Shown in pieces: positions 10,247-18,255 of a DNA stretch of 64,000 nucleotides. Below the pieces are notes generated by a model, which did no database searches, had not been told where the DNA came from, and saw only the letters and a program-made list of their open reading frames with translations. Where the stretch lies: assembly GCA_913774355.1 (NCBI GenBank), contig CAJYGB010000004.1, forward strand, positions 62,001 to 126,000, given 5' to 3'. The translations under genes were made by a program, and so were the position numbers. How positions within the stretch are numbered: position 1 is the first letter of the stretch; the number at the start of each line of letters is the position of its first letter. This DNA is from an uncultured Chryseobacterium sp. (GTDB taxonomy: Bacteria > Bacteroidota > Bacteroidia > Flavobacteriales > Weeksellaceae).

Positions 10247-11326
10247 TTAGTTGTATTGTTTTTCGTAATATTTCTGGTAATCTCCGCTGGTTACATGTTC
10301 AAGCCATTGTTTATTTTCAAGATACCAGTCGATGGTTTTTCCGAGTCCTTCTTCAAAGGTTACCGAGGGGGTCCATCCCAAATCTTTATTAAGTTTCGTG
10401 GCATTAATAGCATAGCGCTTATCGTGGCCCGGCCTGTCTTTTACAAAAGTAATCAGTTTTTCAGAATAACCTTCCGGTCTTCCAAGTTTAACATCCATCT
10501 GTTTAATAAGCTCCTTTACCAGGTCAATATTCTGCCATTCGTTGAATCCGCCGATGTTATAGGTTTCTCCGGTTCTGGCTTCATTAAATATTTGGTGAAT
10601 GCCCTTTGCGTGATCAATCACAAACAACCAGTCTCTGGTGTATTTCCCGTCACCGTAAATCGGTAAAGGTCTTTCATTCATAATATTGGAAATGCAGAGA
10701 GGGATCAGCTTTTCAGGAAAATGATTCGGGCCGTAGTTGTTGGAACAGTTGGAGATGATAAATGGCATGCCGTAAGTATTTCCATACGCTCTCACCAAAT
10801 GATCGGAAGCGGCTTTGGATGCCGAATATGGCGATTGAGGGTCATAAGCCGTTGTTTCCAGGAAAAATCCGGTTTCTCCCAAGCTGCCGTATACTTCATC
10901 GGTAGAAACGTGATAGAAAAGGTTGGTTCTTTTTTCATCCGGGAATCTTCCGTGGGTGTGATCCGGGTTTAAAGTCCAGAACTCTTTGCAAAGATTGAGA
11001 AGGTTTGCTGTTCCGTTAACGTTGGTGTTAATGAATGCCATCGGATCCGTAATACTTCGGTCAACATGACTTTCTGCAGCAAGGTGTACAACTGCATCCG
11101 GATTGTACTTTTCGAATATTTTTCTTAATTCTTCAGGTTTGGTAATGTCTGCTTTTTCAAAAACATAGTTAGGCTCATTTTCAATGTCCTTTAAGTTTTC
11201 GAGATTTCCGGCATAAGTAAGCGCATCAAGGTTGATGATCTTTGTGTCAGGATTGTTCTTTACAAATTCTCTTACGACATGCGAACCGATAAAACCGGCT
11301 CCTCCGGTGATGATTATATTTTCCAT
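10247..11326 (-). CDS. rmlB: dTDP-glucose 4,6-dehydratase
   Basis: A 359-residue extended short-chain dehydrogenase. The NAD-binding GGAGFIGSHVV is at residues 8-18. HLAAESHVDRSITDP near residue 82, STDEVYGSLGE with the catalytic Asp-Glu pair, and YSASKAASDHLVRAY with the Tyr-x3-Lys catalytic pair all follow in order. The enzyme converts dTDP-glucose to dTDP-4-keto-6-deoxyglucose, the substrate of FdtA-type isomerases. The start is four bases after the ugd stop, so ugd-rmlB-rmlA are one transcription unit. No rmlC or rmlD lies in the window, so rhamnose synthesis is not shown here. Confidence 0.96.
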   Translation of the reverse strand: MENIIITGGAGFIGSHVVREFVKNNPDTKIINLDALTYAGNLENLKDIENEPNYVFEKADITKPEELRKIFEKYNPDAVVHLAAESHVDRSITDPMAFINTNVNGTANLLNLCKEFWTLNPDHTHGRFPDEKRTNLFYHVSTDEVYGSLGETGFFLETTAYDPQSPYSASKAASDHLVRAYGNTYGMPFIISNCSNNYGPNHFPEKLIPLCISNIMNERPLPIYGDGKYTRDWLFVIDHAKGIHQIFNEARTGETYNIGGFNEWQNIDLVKELIKQMDVKLGRPEGYSEKLITFVKDRPGHDKRYAINATKLNKDLGWTPSVTFEEGLGKTIDWYLENKQWLEHVTSGDYQKYYEKQYN

Positions 11327-11330
11327 TTGA

Positions 11331-12644
11331 TTAATTTAAAATTGTTCTACGTCCGATGCTCTTGTAATAAAACCCATGTTGTTCCGGAATTTCCAACGGA
11401 TACATATTTCTTCCGTCAAAGATCGCCTTACCGTTCATTTTCTGAGCCATCAGATCGAAATTCGGATTTTTAAATTCTGGCCATTCGGTAGCAATTAGCA
11501 AAGCGTCTGCATTTTCCAATGCTTCGTACATACTTTTGGCGTATTGGATTTTGTCTCCTAGTAATCTTTTCACATTGCTCTCTGCGATCGTATCATAAGC
11601 GACGATTTTAGCTCCTTTTTCGAGTAAAAGCGCGATATTGTCCAGTGAAGAGGCTTCACGGATATCATCGGTATTGGCTTTAAAAGCGAGACCCCATAAA
11701 GCAATGGTTTTCCCTTCAATATTCCCTCCGAAATATTTTTCAATTTCAGAAACGAGGATAACTTTCTGGGCGATATTTACATTTTCTGTCGCTTCAAGAA
11801 TCTGAAAATTGAAATCTTCCTGCTTTCCTGATTTTATCAGTGCTTTTACGTCTTTAGGAAAACAGCTGCCTCCATATCCGATGCCGGGAAACAGGAACCT
11901 TTGCCCGATCCGGTCGTCACTACCCATTCCCAATCTTACTTTATCCACATCCGCACCTACTTTTTCGCAATAGTTGGCAATCTCGTTCATAAATGTGATT
12001 TTTACCGCTAAAAAAGAGTTGGCGGCATATTTGGTAAGCTCGGAAGATTTTTCATCCATGAAAATAATAGGAATTCCGGTATTGGTAAACGGCTGGTAAA
12101 TTTTAGCCATGATGTCTTTGGCCTTATCGGAACTTGAACCTACCACCACTCGCGCAGGATTCATAGAATCTTCTACAGCAAAGCCTTCTCTCAGGAATTC
12201 AGGATTGGAAACAACGTCAAAAGGGATTTGGGTTTTGGAAGCGATCACTTCCCGTACTTTATCTGCCGTACCTACAGGAACGGTACTTTTATTGACGATC
12301 ACTTTATATTCGGTCATCATATCGCCGATATCGTTCGCTACTTTCAGAACATAAGAAAGATCTGCTGAGCCGTCTCCTCCGGGTGGCGTAGGCAATGCCA
12401 GATAGATAACTTCGCTTTTGTACAGTGCTTCTTTTAAATCGGTCGTGAAAAATAATCTCTCTGCCTGAATGTTTCTCAGGAACATTTCTTCAAGATTCGG
12501 CTCATAGATGGGAACTACGCCGTTTTTCATGCCTTCTACTTTTTTTTCATCAATATCTACACAGTATACTGAATTACCAAGCTCTGCCAGAGTGGTTCCT
12601 GTAACCAAACCTACGTAGCCTGTTCCTACAATAGTAATGTTCAA
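11331..12644 (-). CDS. ugd: UDP-glucose 6-dehydrogenase
   Basis: It oxidises UDP-glucose to UDP-glucuronate with two NAD+. The N-terminal Rossmann motif is IVGTGYVGLVTG. VNKSTVPVGTADKVR, NPEFLREGFAVEDSMNPARV and GIGYGGSCFPKDVKAL, which contains the catalytic Cys, follow. The C-terminal NAD/UDP domain has ALWGLAFKANTDDIREA. I place the start at TTG 12644, giving a 437-residue protein beginning MNITIVGTG, as family members do. An upstream in-frame ATG at 12692 would add a hydrophobic leader. That ATG lies upstream of the likely promoter box at 12669-12676, so it should not be transcribed. Confidence 0.94.
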   Translation of the reverse strand: MNITIVGTGYVGLVTGTTLAELGNSVYCVDIDEKKVEGMKNGVVPIYEPNLEEMFLRNIQAERLFFTTDLKEALYKSEVIYLALPTPPGGDGSADLSYVLKVANDIGDMMTEYKVIVNKSTVPVGTADKVREVIASKTQIPFDVVSNPEFLREGFAVEDSMNPARVVVGSSSDKAKDIMAKIYQPFTNTGIPIIFMDEKSSELTKYAANSFLAVKITFMNEIANYCEKVGADVDKVRLGMGSDDRIGQRFLFPGIGYGGSCFPKDVKALIKSGKQEDFNFQILEATENVNIAQKVILVSEIEKYFGGNIEGKTIALWGLAFKANTDDIREASSLDNIALLLEKGAKIVAYDTIAESNVKRLLGDKIQYAKSMYEALENADALLIATEWPEFKNPNFDLMAQKMNGKAIFDGRNMYPLEIPEQHGFYYKSIGRRTILN

Positions 12645-12668
12645 AATATATGTTTTTAAATTAAACCA

Positions 12669-12676
12669 CAAAAGTA
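12669..12676 (-). promoter_or_regulatory. Promoter -7 box of ugd-rmlB-rmlA
   Basis: The minus strand reads TACTTTTG, matching TAnnTTTG. Transcription would begin near 12662, just upstream of the TTG start at 12644 and downstream of the alternative ATG at 12692. A TTTG -33 box at the usual distance is not evident. Confidence 0.55.
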
Positions 12677-12749
12677 ATAAAAATACCATCATTTAGTTCT
12701 TTAATTTAATGTAAATGCAAATTAACTTATCCTGTTGATAATAAGATAT

Positions 12750-12780
12750 TTTGCTTTTTTAATAAAAAGTCGTATATTTG
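12750..12780 (+). promoter_or_regulatory. Bacteroidota-type promoter of rimP-nusA-infB
   Basis: TTTG at 12750-12753 and TATATTTG at 12773-12780 are separated by 19 bases. This is a full match to the Bacteroidota housekeeping promoter. It leaves an untranslated leader of about 75 bases before rimP. Confidence 0.8.
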
Positions 12781-12789
12781 CAGTGGATT

Positions 12790-12835
12790 TACGGAAAAAT
12801 ATGGGAAGGCCTTCGGAAGAAAGCCTTTTTTCGTA
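12790..12835 (+). promoter_or_regulatory. Structured 5' leader of rimP (possible attenuator)
   Basis: TACG 12790-12793 pairs with CGTA 12832-12835, AAAA 12795-12798 with TTTT 12828-12831, and AAGGC 12806-12810 with GCCTT 12823-12827. The loop is CTTCGGAAGAAA. The upper stem followed by a T run looks like a weak terminator. Feedback on this translation/transcription-factor operon is possible but unproven. Confidence 0.4.
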
Positions 12836-12860
12836 CGGGTAAATCAAGATTACATTATAT

Positions 12861-13328
12861 ATGGAGTTTAGAAAAAGAATTGAAGAATTATTACATGAGT
12901 TCCTGGAAACCAGAAAAGATTTATTTCTTATCGATTTAAAGTTTTCTGCAGGGGACGACATTACGGTGATTTTAGATGGTGACAACGGCGTTTCTTTACA
13001 AGACTGCCTTGATGCAAGCCGAGCCATAGAATTTAATATGGATCGAGAGGAACACGATTTCAGCCTGCAGGTAATGTCGGCCGGATTAAGCGAGCCGCTG
13101 GCTACTCCAAGACAGTTTGCTAAAAATATCGGAAGGGAGATTGACGTTTTACTAACGGATGATACCAAGATTGAAGGCGAGCTGGCGAAAATAGATGAAG
13201 AAAAAATCACACTGATCCTGCGTTACCGCAAGCCGAAAGATATCGGTAAGGGAAAGATGGATGTGGAGGAGGAAAAGGAAATTCCGTACTCTGAGATTAA
13301 GAAAGCATTAGTAACAATTAAATTTTAA
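12861..13328 (+). CDS. rimP: Ribosome maturation factor RimP
   Basis: A 155-residue cytoplasmic protein needed for 30S subunit maturation. The N-terminal alpha/beta domain carries FLIDLKFSAGDDITVILDGD, and GVSLQDCLDASRAIEFNMD follows, as in the family. Near residue 70 it has QVMSAGLSEPLATPRQFAKNIGREI, the conserved S-x-G-[LI]-x-[RE]-PL region. The C-terminal SH3-like domain is KIEGELAKIDEEKITL onwards. It is first in the conserved rimP-nusA-infB operon, 14 bases ahead of nusA. Start and length agree with the family. Confidence 0.95.
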   Translation: MEFRKRIEELLHEFLETRKDLFLIDLKFSAGDDITVILDGDNGVSLQDCLDASRAIEFNMDREEHDFSLQVMSAGLSEPLATPRQFAKNIGREIDVLLTDDTKIEGELAKIDEEKITLILRYRKPKDIGKGKMDVEEEKEIPYSEIKKALVTIKF

Positions 13329-13342
13329 AAGAAAAAAAGTAA

Positions 13343-14578
13343 ATGGACAATATAGCGTTGATTGAATCCTTCGGTGATTTTAAAGACGAAAAAGGGATCA
13401 GTAAGATTGATCTTATGGCGATTATTGAAGATTCTCTAAAAACCCTTCTGAGGAAGCGATACGATTCGGATGATCACTTTGATGTGATTGTAAACCCTGA
13501 CAAAGGGGACTTCCAGATATTTTTAAACAAAACCATCGTGGAAGACGAGATGTCGGAAGACGATGATCTGGAAATCGAAATCTCCGAAGCTAAAAAAATC
13601 GATCCTACTTTTGAGGTAGGTGAAGATTTTACGATGGAAATTCCTGTGGCCCAGCTGGGAAGAAGGAATATTCTTACCCTGAAGCAGATCTTGGCTACAA
13701 AATTGCAGGAGCACAACAATGCCATGTTGTATGAGCAGTTTAAAGACCGTATCGGGGAAATCGTAGTCGGGGAAATTCACCACATCCGTCACAAGCATGT
13801 GATCCTGTTGGATGATGAAGAGAACGAATTCATTTTGCCAAAAGAAAATCAGATCCCATCCGATTTCTTTAAAAAAGGTGAAAATATCAGAGCTATTGTT
13901 GAAACAGTAGATTTCAAAGGTTCCAAACCGCAGATTATTATTTCCAGAACTGCACCTAAATTCTTAGAAAAACTATTGGAGCTGGAAATTCCTGAAATCC
14001 AGGACGGAACCATTATGCTGAAGAAAGTGGTACGGATTCCGGGAGAAAAGGCAAAGATTGCAGTAGATGCTTATGACGACAGAATCGATCCGGTAGGAGC
14101 CTGTGTAGGGGTGAAGGGATCAAGGATTCACGGGGTCGTAAGAGAGTTGAGAAATGAGAACATCGACGTTATTCAGTGGTCTAAAAATCCTGAAATCCTT
14201 GTAAAGAGAGCTTTAGGAAATGTTACCATCAATAAAATTGACATCAACGAGGAGCAGGAATATGCATTGGTATATACTCCGGTTGAAGAGATTTCCAAAG
14301 TAATCGGTAAGCAGGGACAGAATATAAGACTTGCTTCTTGGTTGACAGGTTATGAGATCGATGTGCACAGAGAATCCAGCGAAGATGATGATGTTGAACT
14401 GAAAGAATTCAACGATGATATCGAGCAGTGGATTTTGGATGAGTTTAAAAAAGTAGGTCTTACTACGGCCAAATCTGTTTTGGATAAAGAAACCGAAAGC
14501 TTGCTGAATATGGTTGACCTGGAAGAGGAAACTATTGAAGATGTTAAACGTATTCTGAGAGAAGAATTCGAGGATTAA
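13343..14578 (+). CDS. nusA: Transcription termination/antitermination factor NusA
   Basis: The 411-residue protein binds RNA polymerase and nascent RNA and modulates pausing, termination and antitermination. The N-terminal RNAP-binding domain spans about 1-125. An S1 domain follows (RIGEIVVGEIHHIRHKHVILL). Then come two KH domains, with RIDPVGACVGVKGSRIHGVV and GKQGQNIRLASWLTGYEIDV. The C-terminus is short, with no E. coli-type AR2 repeat, as is common outside Proteobacteria. It sits between rimP and infB in the conserved operon. Confidence 0.96.
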   Translation: MDNIALIESFGDFKDEKGISKIDLMAIIEDSLKTLLRKRYDSDDHFDVIVNPDKGDFQIFLNKTIVEDEMSEDDDLEIEISEAKKIDPTFEVGEDFTMEIPVAQLGRRNILTLKQILATKLQEHNNAMLYEQFKDRIGEIVVGEIHHIRHKHVILLDDEENEFILPKENQIPSDFFKKGENIRAIVETVDFKGSKPQIIISRTAPKFLEKLLELEIPEIQDGTIMLKKVVRIPGEKAKIAVDAYDDRIDPVGACVGVKGSRIHGVVRELRNENIDVIQWSKNPEILVKRALGNVTINKIDINEEQEYALVYTPVEEISKVIGKQGQNIRLASWLTGYEIDVHRESSEDDDVELKEFNDDIEQWILDEFKKVGLTTAKSVLDKETESLLNMVDLEEETIEDVKRILREEFED

Positions 14579-14657
14579 GATTTTTAAGTAAATTTTAATA
14601 AACAGTAAAAAAGAAATACTTTAATTTTAAGAATTAAAAAAAATAGTAATAATATAG

Positions 14658-17600
14658 ATGCCAAAAATTAGATTAAATAAAGCGGTTAAGGAATTCAACA
14701 TTTCGATGTCCAGGTTAGTAGAATTTTTACAGGCCAAAGGCATTGAGGTTGAAAGCAATCCTAACGCTCAATTAGAAGAAGCGGCATATTCTGCATTGGA
14801 GGCTGAGTTTGCCAAGGACGGCGAACAGCGTAAGGCTTCCCATGAGGTGGTGATCACCAAAGTTCCGGAAGAAAAGCTGGAAATTGAGGAAAAGAAAACC
14901 CCTGAAGTAATAAGAGCTAAAGCAAACAAACCGGAAACTAAAATTTTAGGTAAAATAGACTTGGAGCCTAAAAAACCTGAAGTGGAAGAAACGCCTGCTC
15001 CAAAGCCTGCACCGGCAGCAGAGGAGAAAAAAGAAGAAGCTGCACCGGCAGAAGAGGTGAAAGCAACTCCTGAAAGACAGGAATTCAAAGTTCTCGATAA
15101 AATAGATTTGTCACAGATTGAGTCTAGAAACAGACCTGCTAAAAAAGACAAACCGAAAACAGAAGATAAAAAAGAAGAGGAGAAACCTGTTGAAAAACCG
15201 GCAGCTCCTGTTCAGGAAGCACCAAAACCTGCAGTTGAAAAGCCGGCTGAAGAAAAACCAGCAGCGCCTGTGAAAGCTGAAGAAGAATCTCAGGAGCCGC
15301 AAAAAATCGAAACGGTTTATCAAAAACTTGACGGTCCTAAAATCGTTGGGGAAAAGATCGACCTAACTCAATTTGCACCTAAGCCGGGAGCGGGAGCCAA
15401 AAAGAAAAGAAAAAGAATTGAAAAGCCGGGAGGTAATAATCAGCAAGGCGGTAACAATAACCAACAGGGTGGAAATAACCAGGGCAACCGACCGCAAGGT
15501 CAGGGTGGCCAGGGCGGAAACCGTCCGCAGGGGCAAGGTGGACAAGGAGGTAACCGTTTTGGAAATAACCAAGGTGGTACGCAAGGCAACCGGCCTCAGG
15601 GGCAGGGCGGACAAGGTCAGGGTGGAAACCGTTTCGGAAACAACCAGGGCAACCGTCCACCGGGACAGGGCAATCGCCCGCCGGGACAAGGCGGCCAGGG
15701 TGGAAACCGTTTCGGAAACAACAGACCTGGACAAAGAACCATGCCTGTTGAGCTTACTGACGAACAGGTTAAAAACCAGATCAAGGAAACCCTTGAGAAA
15801 TTAACCAATAAAGGAGGGAAATCTAAATCTGCAAAACACAGAAAAGATAAGAGAAACTACCGTAGAGAACAGGACGAGCGCCAACAGGAAATCGATGCGG
15901 CAGACAGAACATTAAAGGTAACGGAATTCATCACGGTAGGTGAATTGGCGAGTTTGATGAACGTGTCTCCGACGGAGGTGATTTCTGCATGTTTCTCTTT
16001 GGGAGTAATGGTTACGATGAACCAGAGGCTTGAAGCTGATACCTTATTATTGGTGGCAGATGAATTCGGATATAAAATTGAGTTCTCCGATGCTGATCTT
16101 GAAGAGGCAGAAGCTGATGAGGAAATCGACAATGAAGAGAATTTAGTCTCAAGAGCGCCGGTAGTTACTGTGATGGGACACGTTGACCATGGTAAAACTT
16201 CATTGCTGGATTATATCAGAAAAACAAACGTCATTGCAGGAGAGTCCGGAGGGATTACCCAGCACATCGGAGCTTATAACGTAAAGCTGGAAAACGGGCA
16301 ACGAATTACATTCCTGGATACTCCTGGTCACGAAGCCTTTACGGCAATGAGGGCGAGAGGGGCACAGATCACGGATATTGCAATCATTGTAATCGCTGCC
16401 GATGACGATGTAATGCCTCAGACCAAGGAAGCGATCTCTCACGCACAGGCTGCGGGAGTACCTATGATTATAGCAATCAACAAAGTAGATAAGCCAAATG
16501 CAAACCCTGATAATATCCGTCAGCAGCTTTCCGGTCTGAATCCTCCGGTTCTTGTAGAAGAATGGGGTGGAAATGTTCAGGCACAGGAAATTTCAGCAAA
16601 GATGGGTAACAATATGGATCTTCTGTTGGAGAAAGTTTTGTTACAGGCAGAATTACTTGAATTAAAAGCGAATCCTGAACGCTCTGCAAACGGAGTTGTC
16701 ATTGAAGCTTCACTGGATAAAGGTAGAGGATATGTGGCAACAATGTTGGTACAGGCAGGAACTTTAAAAGTAGGAGACTATGTAGTAGCAGGTAAAAACC
16801 ACGGTAAAGTGAAAGCTTTGCTGGATGAAAGAGGGAAAAATCTTGCTGAGGCAGGTCCTTCTATTCCTGCCACGATCTTAGGTCTTGACGGCGCACCTAC
16901 TGCAGGTGATAAATTCCGTGTATATGCTGATGAAAGTGAAGGAAAAGCGATTGCAAACAAGAGAGAACAGCTTCAGAGGGAATTATCCATCAGAACCAAA
17001 AAACATACAACCCTCGAAGAATTGGGCAGACGTATTGCGCTGGGTGAGTTCAAAGAATTGAACATTATCCTTAAAGGTGATGTGGACGGTTCCGTAGAAG
17101 CACTTTCCGATCAGTTGCAAAGATTATCGACAGAGGAGATCAGTGTGAAAATCCTTCACTCAGGAGTTGGACAGATCACCGAATCCGATATCAACTTGGC
17201 GGCGGCATCTGATGCTATTATTATTGGATTCAACGTAAGAGCCGGAGCCAATGCTAAAGATCTTGCAGACCGTGAAGAAATTGAAATCAGAACATACTCC
17301 GTGATCTATAAGGCGATTGACGAGGTAAAAGAAGCGATGGAAGGAATGCTTTCTCCAGAAATTCAGGAGCAGGTAATCGGTAACGTTGAGATCCGTGAAG
17401 TATTCAAGATTTCAAAAGTAGGAACCATTGCAGGTTGTATGGTGTTGACAGGAAAAGTTACCCGACAATCGAAAATACGCTTACTAAGAGATGGTATCGT
17501 GAAGTTCGAAGGCGAGCTGGAAAGCTTAAAACGTTTCAAAGATGACGTACGGGAAGTAACCAAAGGCTACGAATGCGGATTGAACCTGAAAGGCTATAAC

Positions 17601-17666
17601 GACATTGAACAAGGCGATATTCTTGAAGTGTATGAAGAAGTTGCTGTGAAGAAGAAGTTGAAGTAA
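14658..17666 (+). CDS. infB: Translation initiation factor IF-2
   Basis: A 1002-residue GTPase that brings fMet-tRNA to the 30S subunit. The N-terminal IF2N helix is [21 protein letters not shown] long charged Pro/Ala/Glu/Lys linker follows, then a Gly/Asn/Gln/Arg-rich tract at roughly residues 255-360. Next is a second IF2N-like motif ([20 protein letters not shown]). The G domain starts with G1 [10 protein letters not shown]3 DTPGHEAF and G4 NKVDKPN, and domains II-IV follow to the end. The family core is complete; the linker is far longer and lower in complexity than in E. coli. A 79-base gap separates it from nusA, and a strong terminator follows. Confidence 0.97.
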   Translation: MPKIRLNKAVKEFNISMSRLVEFLQAKGIEVESNPNAQLEEAAYSALEAEFAKDGEQRKASHEVVITKVPEEKLEIEEKKTPEVIRAKANKPETKILGKIDLEPKKPEVEETPAPKPAPAAEEKKEEAAPAEEVKATPERQEFKVLDKIDLSQIESRNRPAKKDKPKTEDKKEEEKPVEKPAAPVQEAPKPAVEKPAEEKPAAPVKAEEESQEPQKIETVYQKLDGPKIVGEKIDLTQFAPKPGAGAKKKRKRIEKPGGNNQQGGNNNQQGGNNQGNRPQGQGGQGGNRPQGQGGQGGNRFGNNQGGTQGNRPQGQGGQGQGGNRFGNNQGNRPPGQGNRPPGQGGQGGNRFGNNRPGQRTMPVELTDEQVKNQIKETLEKLTNKGGKSKSAKHRKDKRNYRREQDERQQEIDAADRTLKVTEFITVGELASLMNVSPTEVISACFSLGVMVTMNQRLEADTLLLVADEFGYKIEFSDADLEEAEADEEIDNEENLVSRAPVVTVMGHVDHGKTSLLDYIRKTNVIAGESGGITQHIGAYNVKLENGQRITFLDTPGHEAFTAMRARGAQITDIAIIVIAADDDVMPQTKEAISHAQAAGVPMIIAINKVDKPNANPDNIRQQLSGLNPPVLVEEWGGNVQAQEISAKMGNNMDLLLEKVLLQAELLELKANPERSANGVVIEASLDKGRGYVATMLVQAGTLKVGDYVVAGKNHGKVKALLDERGKNLAEAGPSIPATILGLDGAPTAGDKFRVYADESEGKAIANKREQLQRELSIRTKKHTTLEELGRRIALGEFKELNIILKGDVDGSVEALSDQLQRLSTEEISVKILHSGVGQITESDINLAAASDAIIIGFNVRAGANAKDLADREEIEIRTYSVIYKAIDEVKEAMEGMLSPEIQEQVIGNVEIREVFKISKVGTIAGCMVLTGKVTRQSKIRLLRDGIVKFEGELESLKRFKDDVREVTKGYECGLNLKGYNDIEQGDILEVYEEVAVKKKLK

Positions 17667-17690
17667 TTTTTTCTTATAAATAATAAACAG

Positions 17691-17717
17691 GGCATCCAAA
17701 ATTTGGATGCCTTTTTT
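17691..17717 (+). terminator. Rho-independent terminator after infB
   Basis: GGCATCC at 17691-17697 pairs with GGATGCC at 17705-17711 around an A/T loop, followed by six T. The stem can be extended through the A/T bases. It ends the rimP-nusA-infB transcript. Confidence 0.9.
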
Positions 17718-18195
17718 AATGATTTACTGAGAGACTGCATGTAAATTTTGATTTATACCAATTATGTGTATACAATGGTCTGATTCAATTGAAGAAGTAG
17801 TCAAAACCACAAAGGTCGATAATCAAATTAATGGGTTTGTTCTTAATAAACTTTAGAGTTCCCGTTCTATTTCTTTTACGATTATCTGTTTTGCCAGAGC
17901 CATATACAAATGATATTTATAGAGATTAACATTATAGCAAAATACAACCTAAAAATAGGCTATTTTTTAAGTATGATTGGTATTAGATACGTATTTTAAT
18001 AATATTTTGTTATTATTTAGATTTATTATAAATAATTTTTTAATTATTTATAATAAAATGTTAAAAAGTATTTGCAATAATATGATTTTGCCATATTATT
18101 TTAAGATTTAAAAGTCAAAAATAATGTAATTATGTTTAACATAAAAATATTTTACAAAAATGATTTAGATCATAGGAAATTGCAAAAGTTAAAAA
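17718..18195. other. A/T-rich intergenic region with possible gene remnant
   Basis: No intact gene is visible. On the minus strand around 17870-17950 a short open stretch reads NVNLYKYHLYMALAKQIIVK before stopping. It resembles the eroded C-terminus of a longer protein, but I cannot match it to a family. The rest is A/T-rich sequence leading into the susC promoter. Confidence 0.3.
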
Positions 18196-18227
18196 TTTGT
18201 TAATGTTAAATTTTATTAACATATTTG
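18196..18227 (+). promoter_or_regulatory. Promoter of first susC-susD pair
   Basis: TTTG at 18196-18199, 20 bases, then CATATTTG at 18220-18227, one base from the TAnnTTTG consensus. The same arrangement and spacing precede the second susC. The leader to the ATG is short, about 20-30 bases. Confidence 0.7.
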
Positions 18228-18255
18228 TCTTTGTTAAATATTAAAAACTGTTAAT

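Noticed and set aside
15363..15808. Several long open frames on both strands in the repeat tract of infB
   Set aside because: They result from the low-complexity Gly/Asn/Gln repeat DNA of IF-2; their products are Arg/Ser- or Pro/Gly-rich nonsense.
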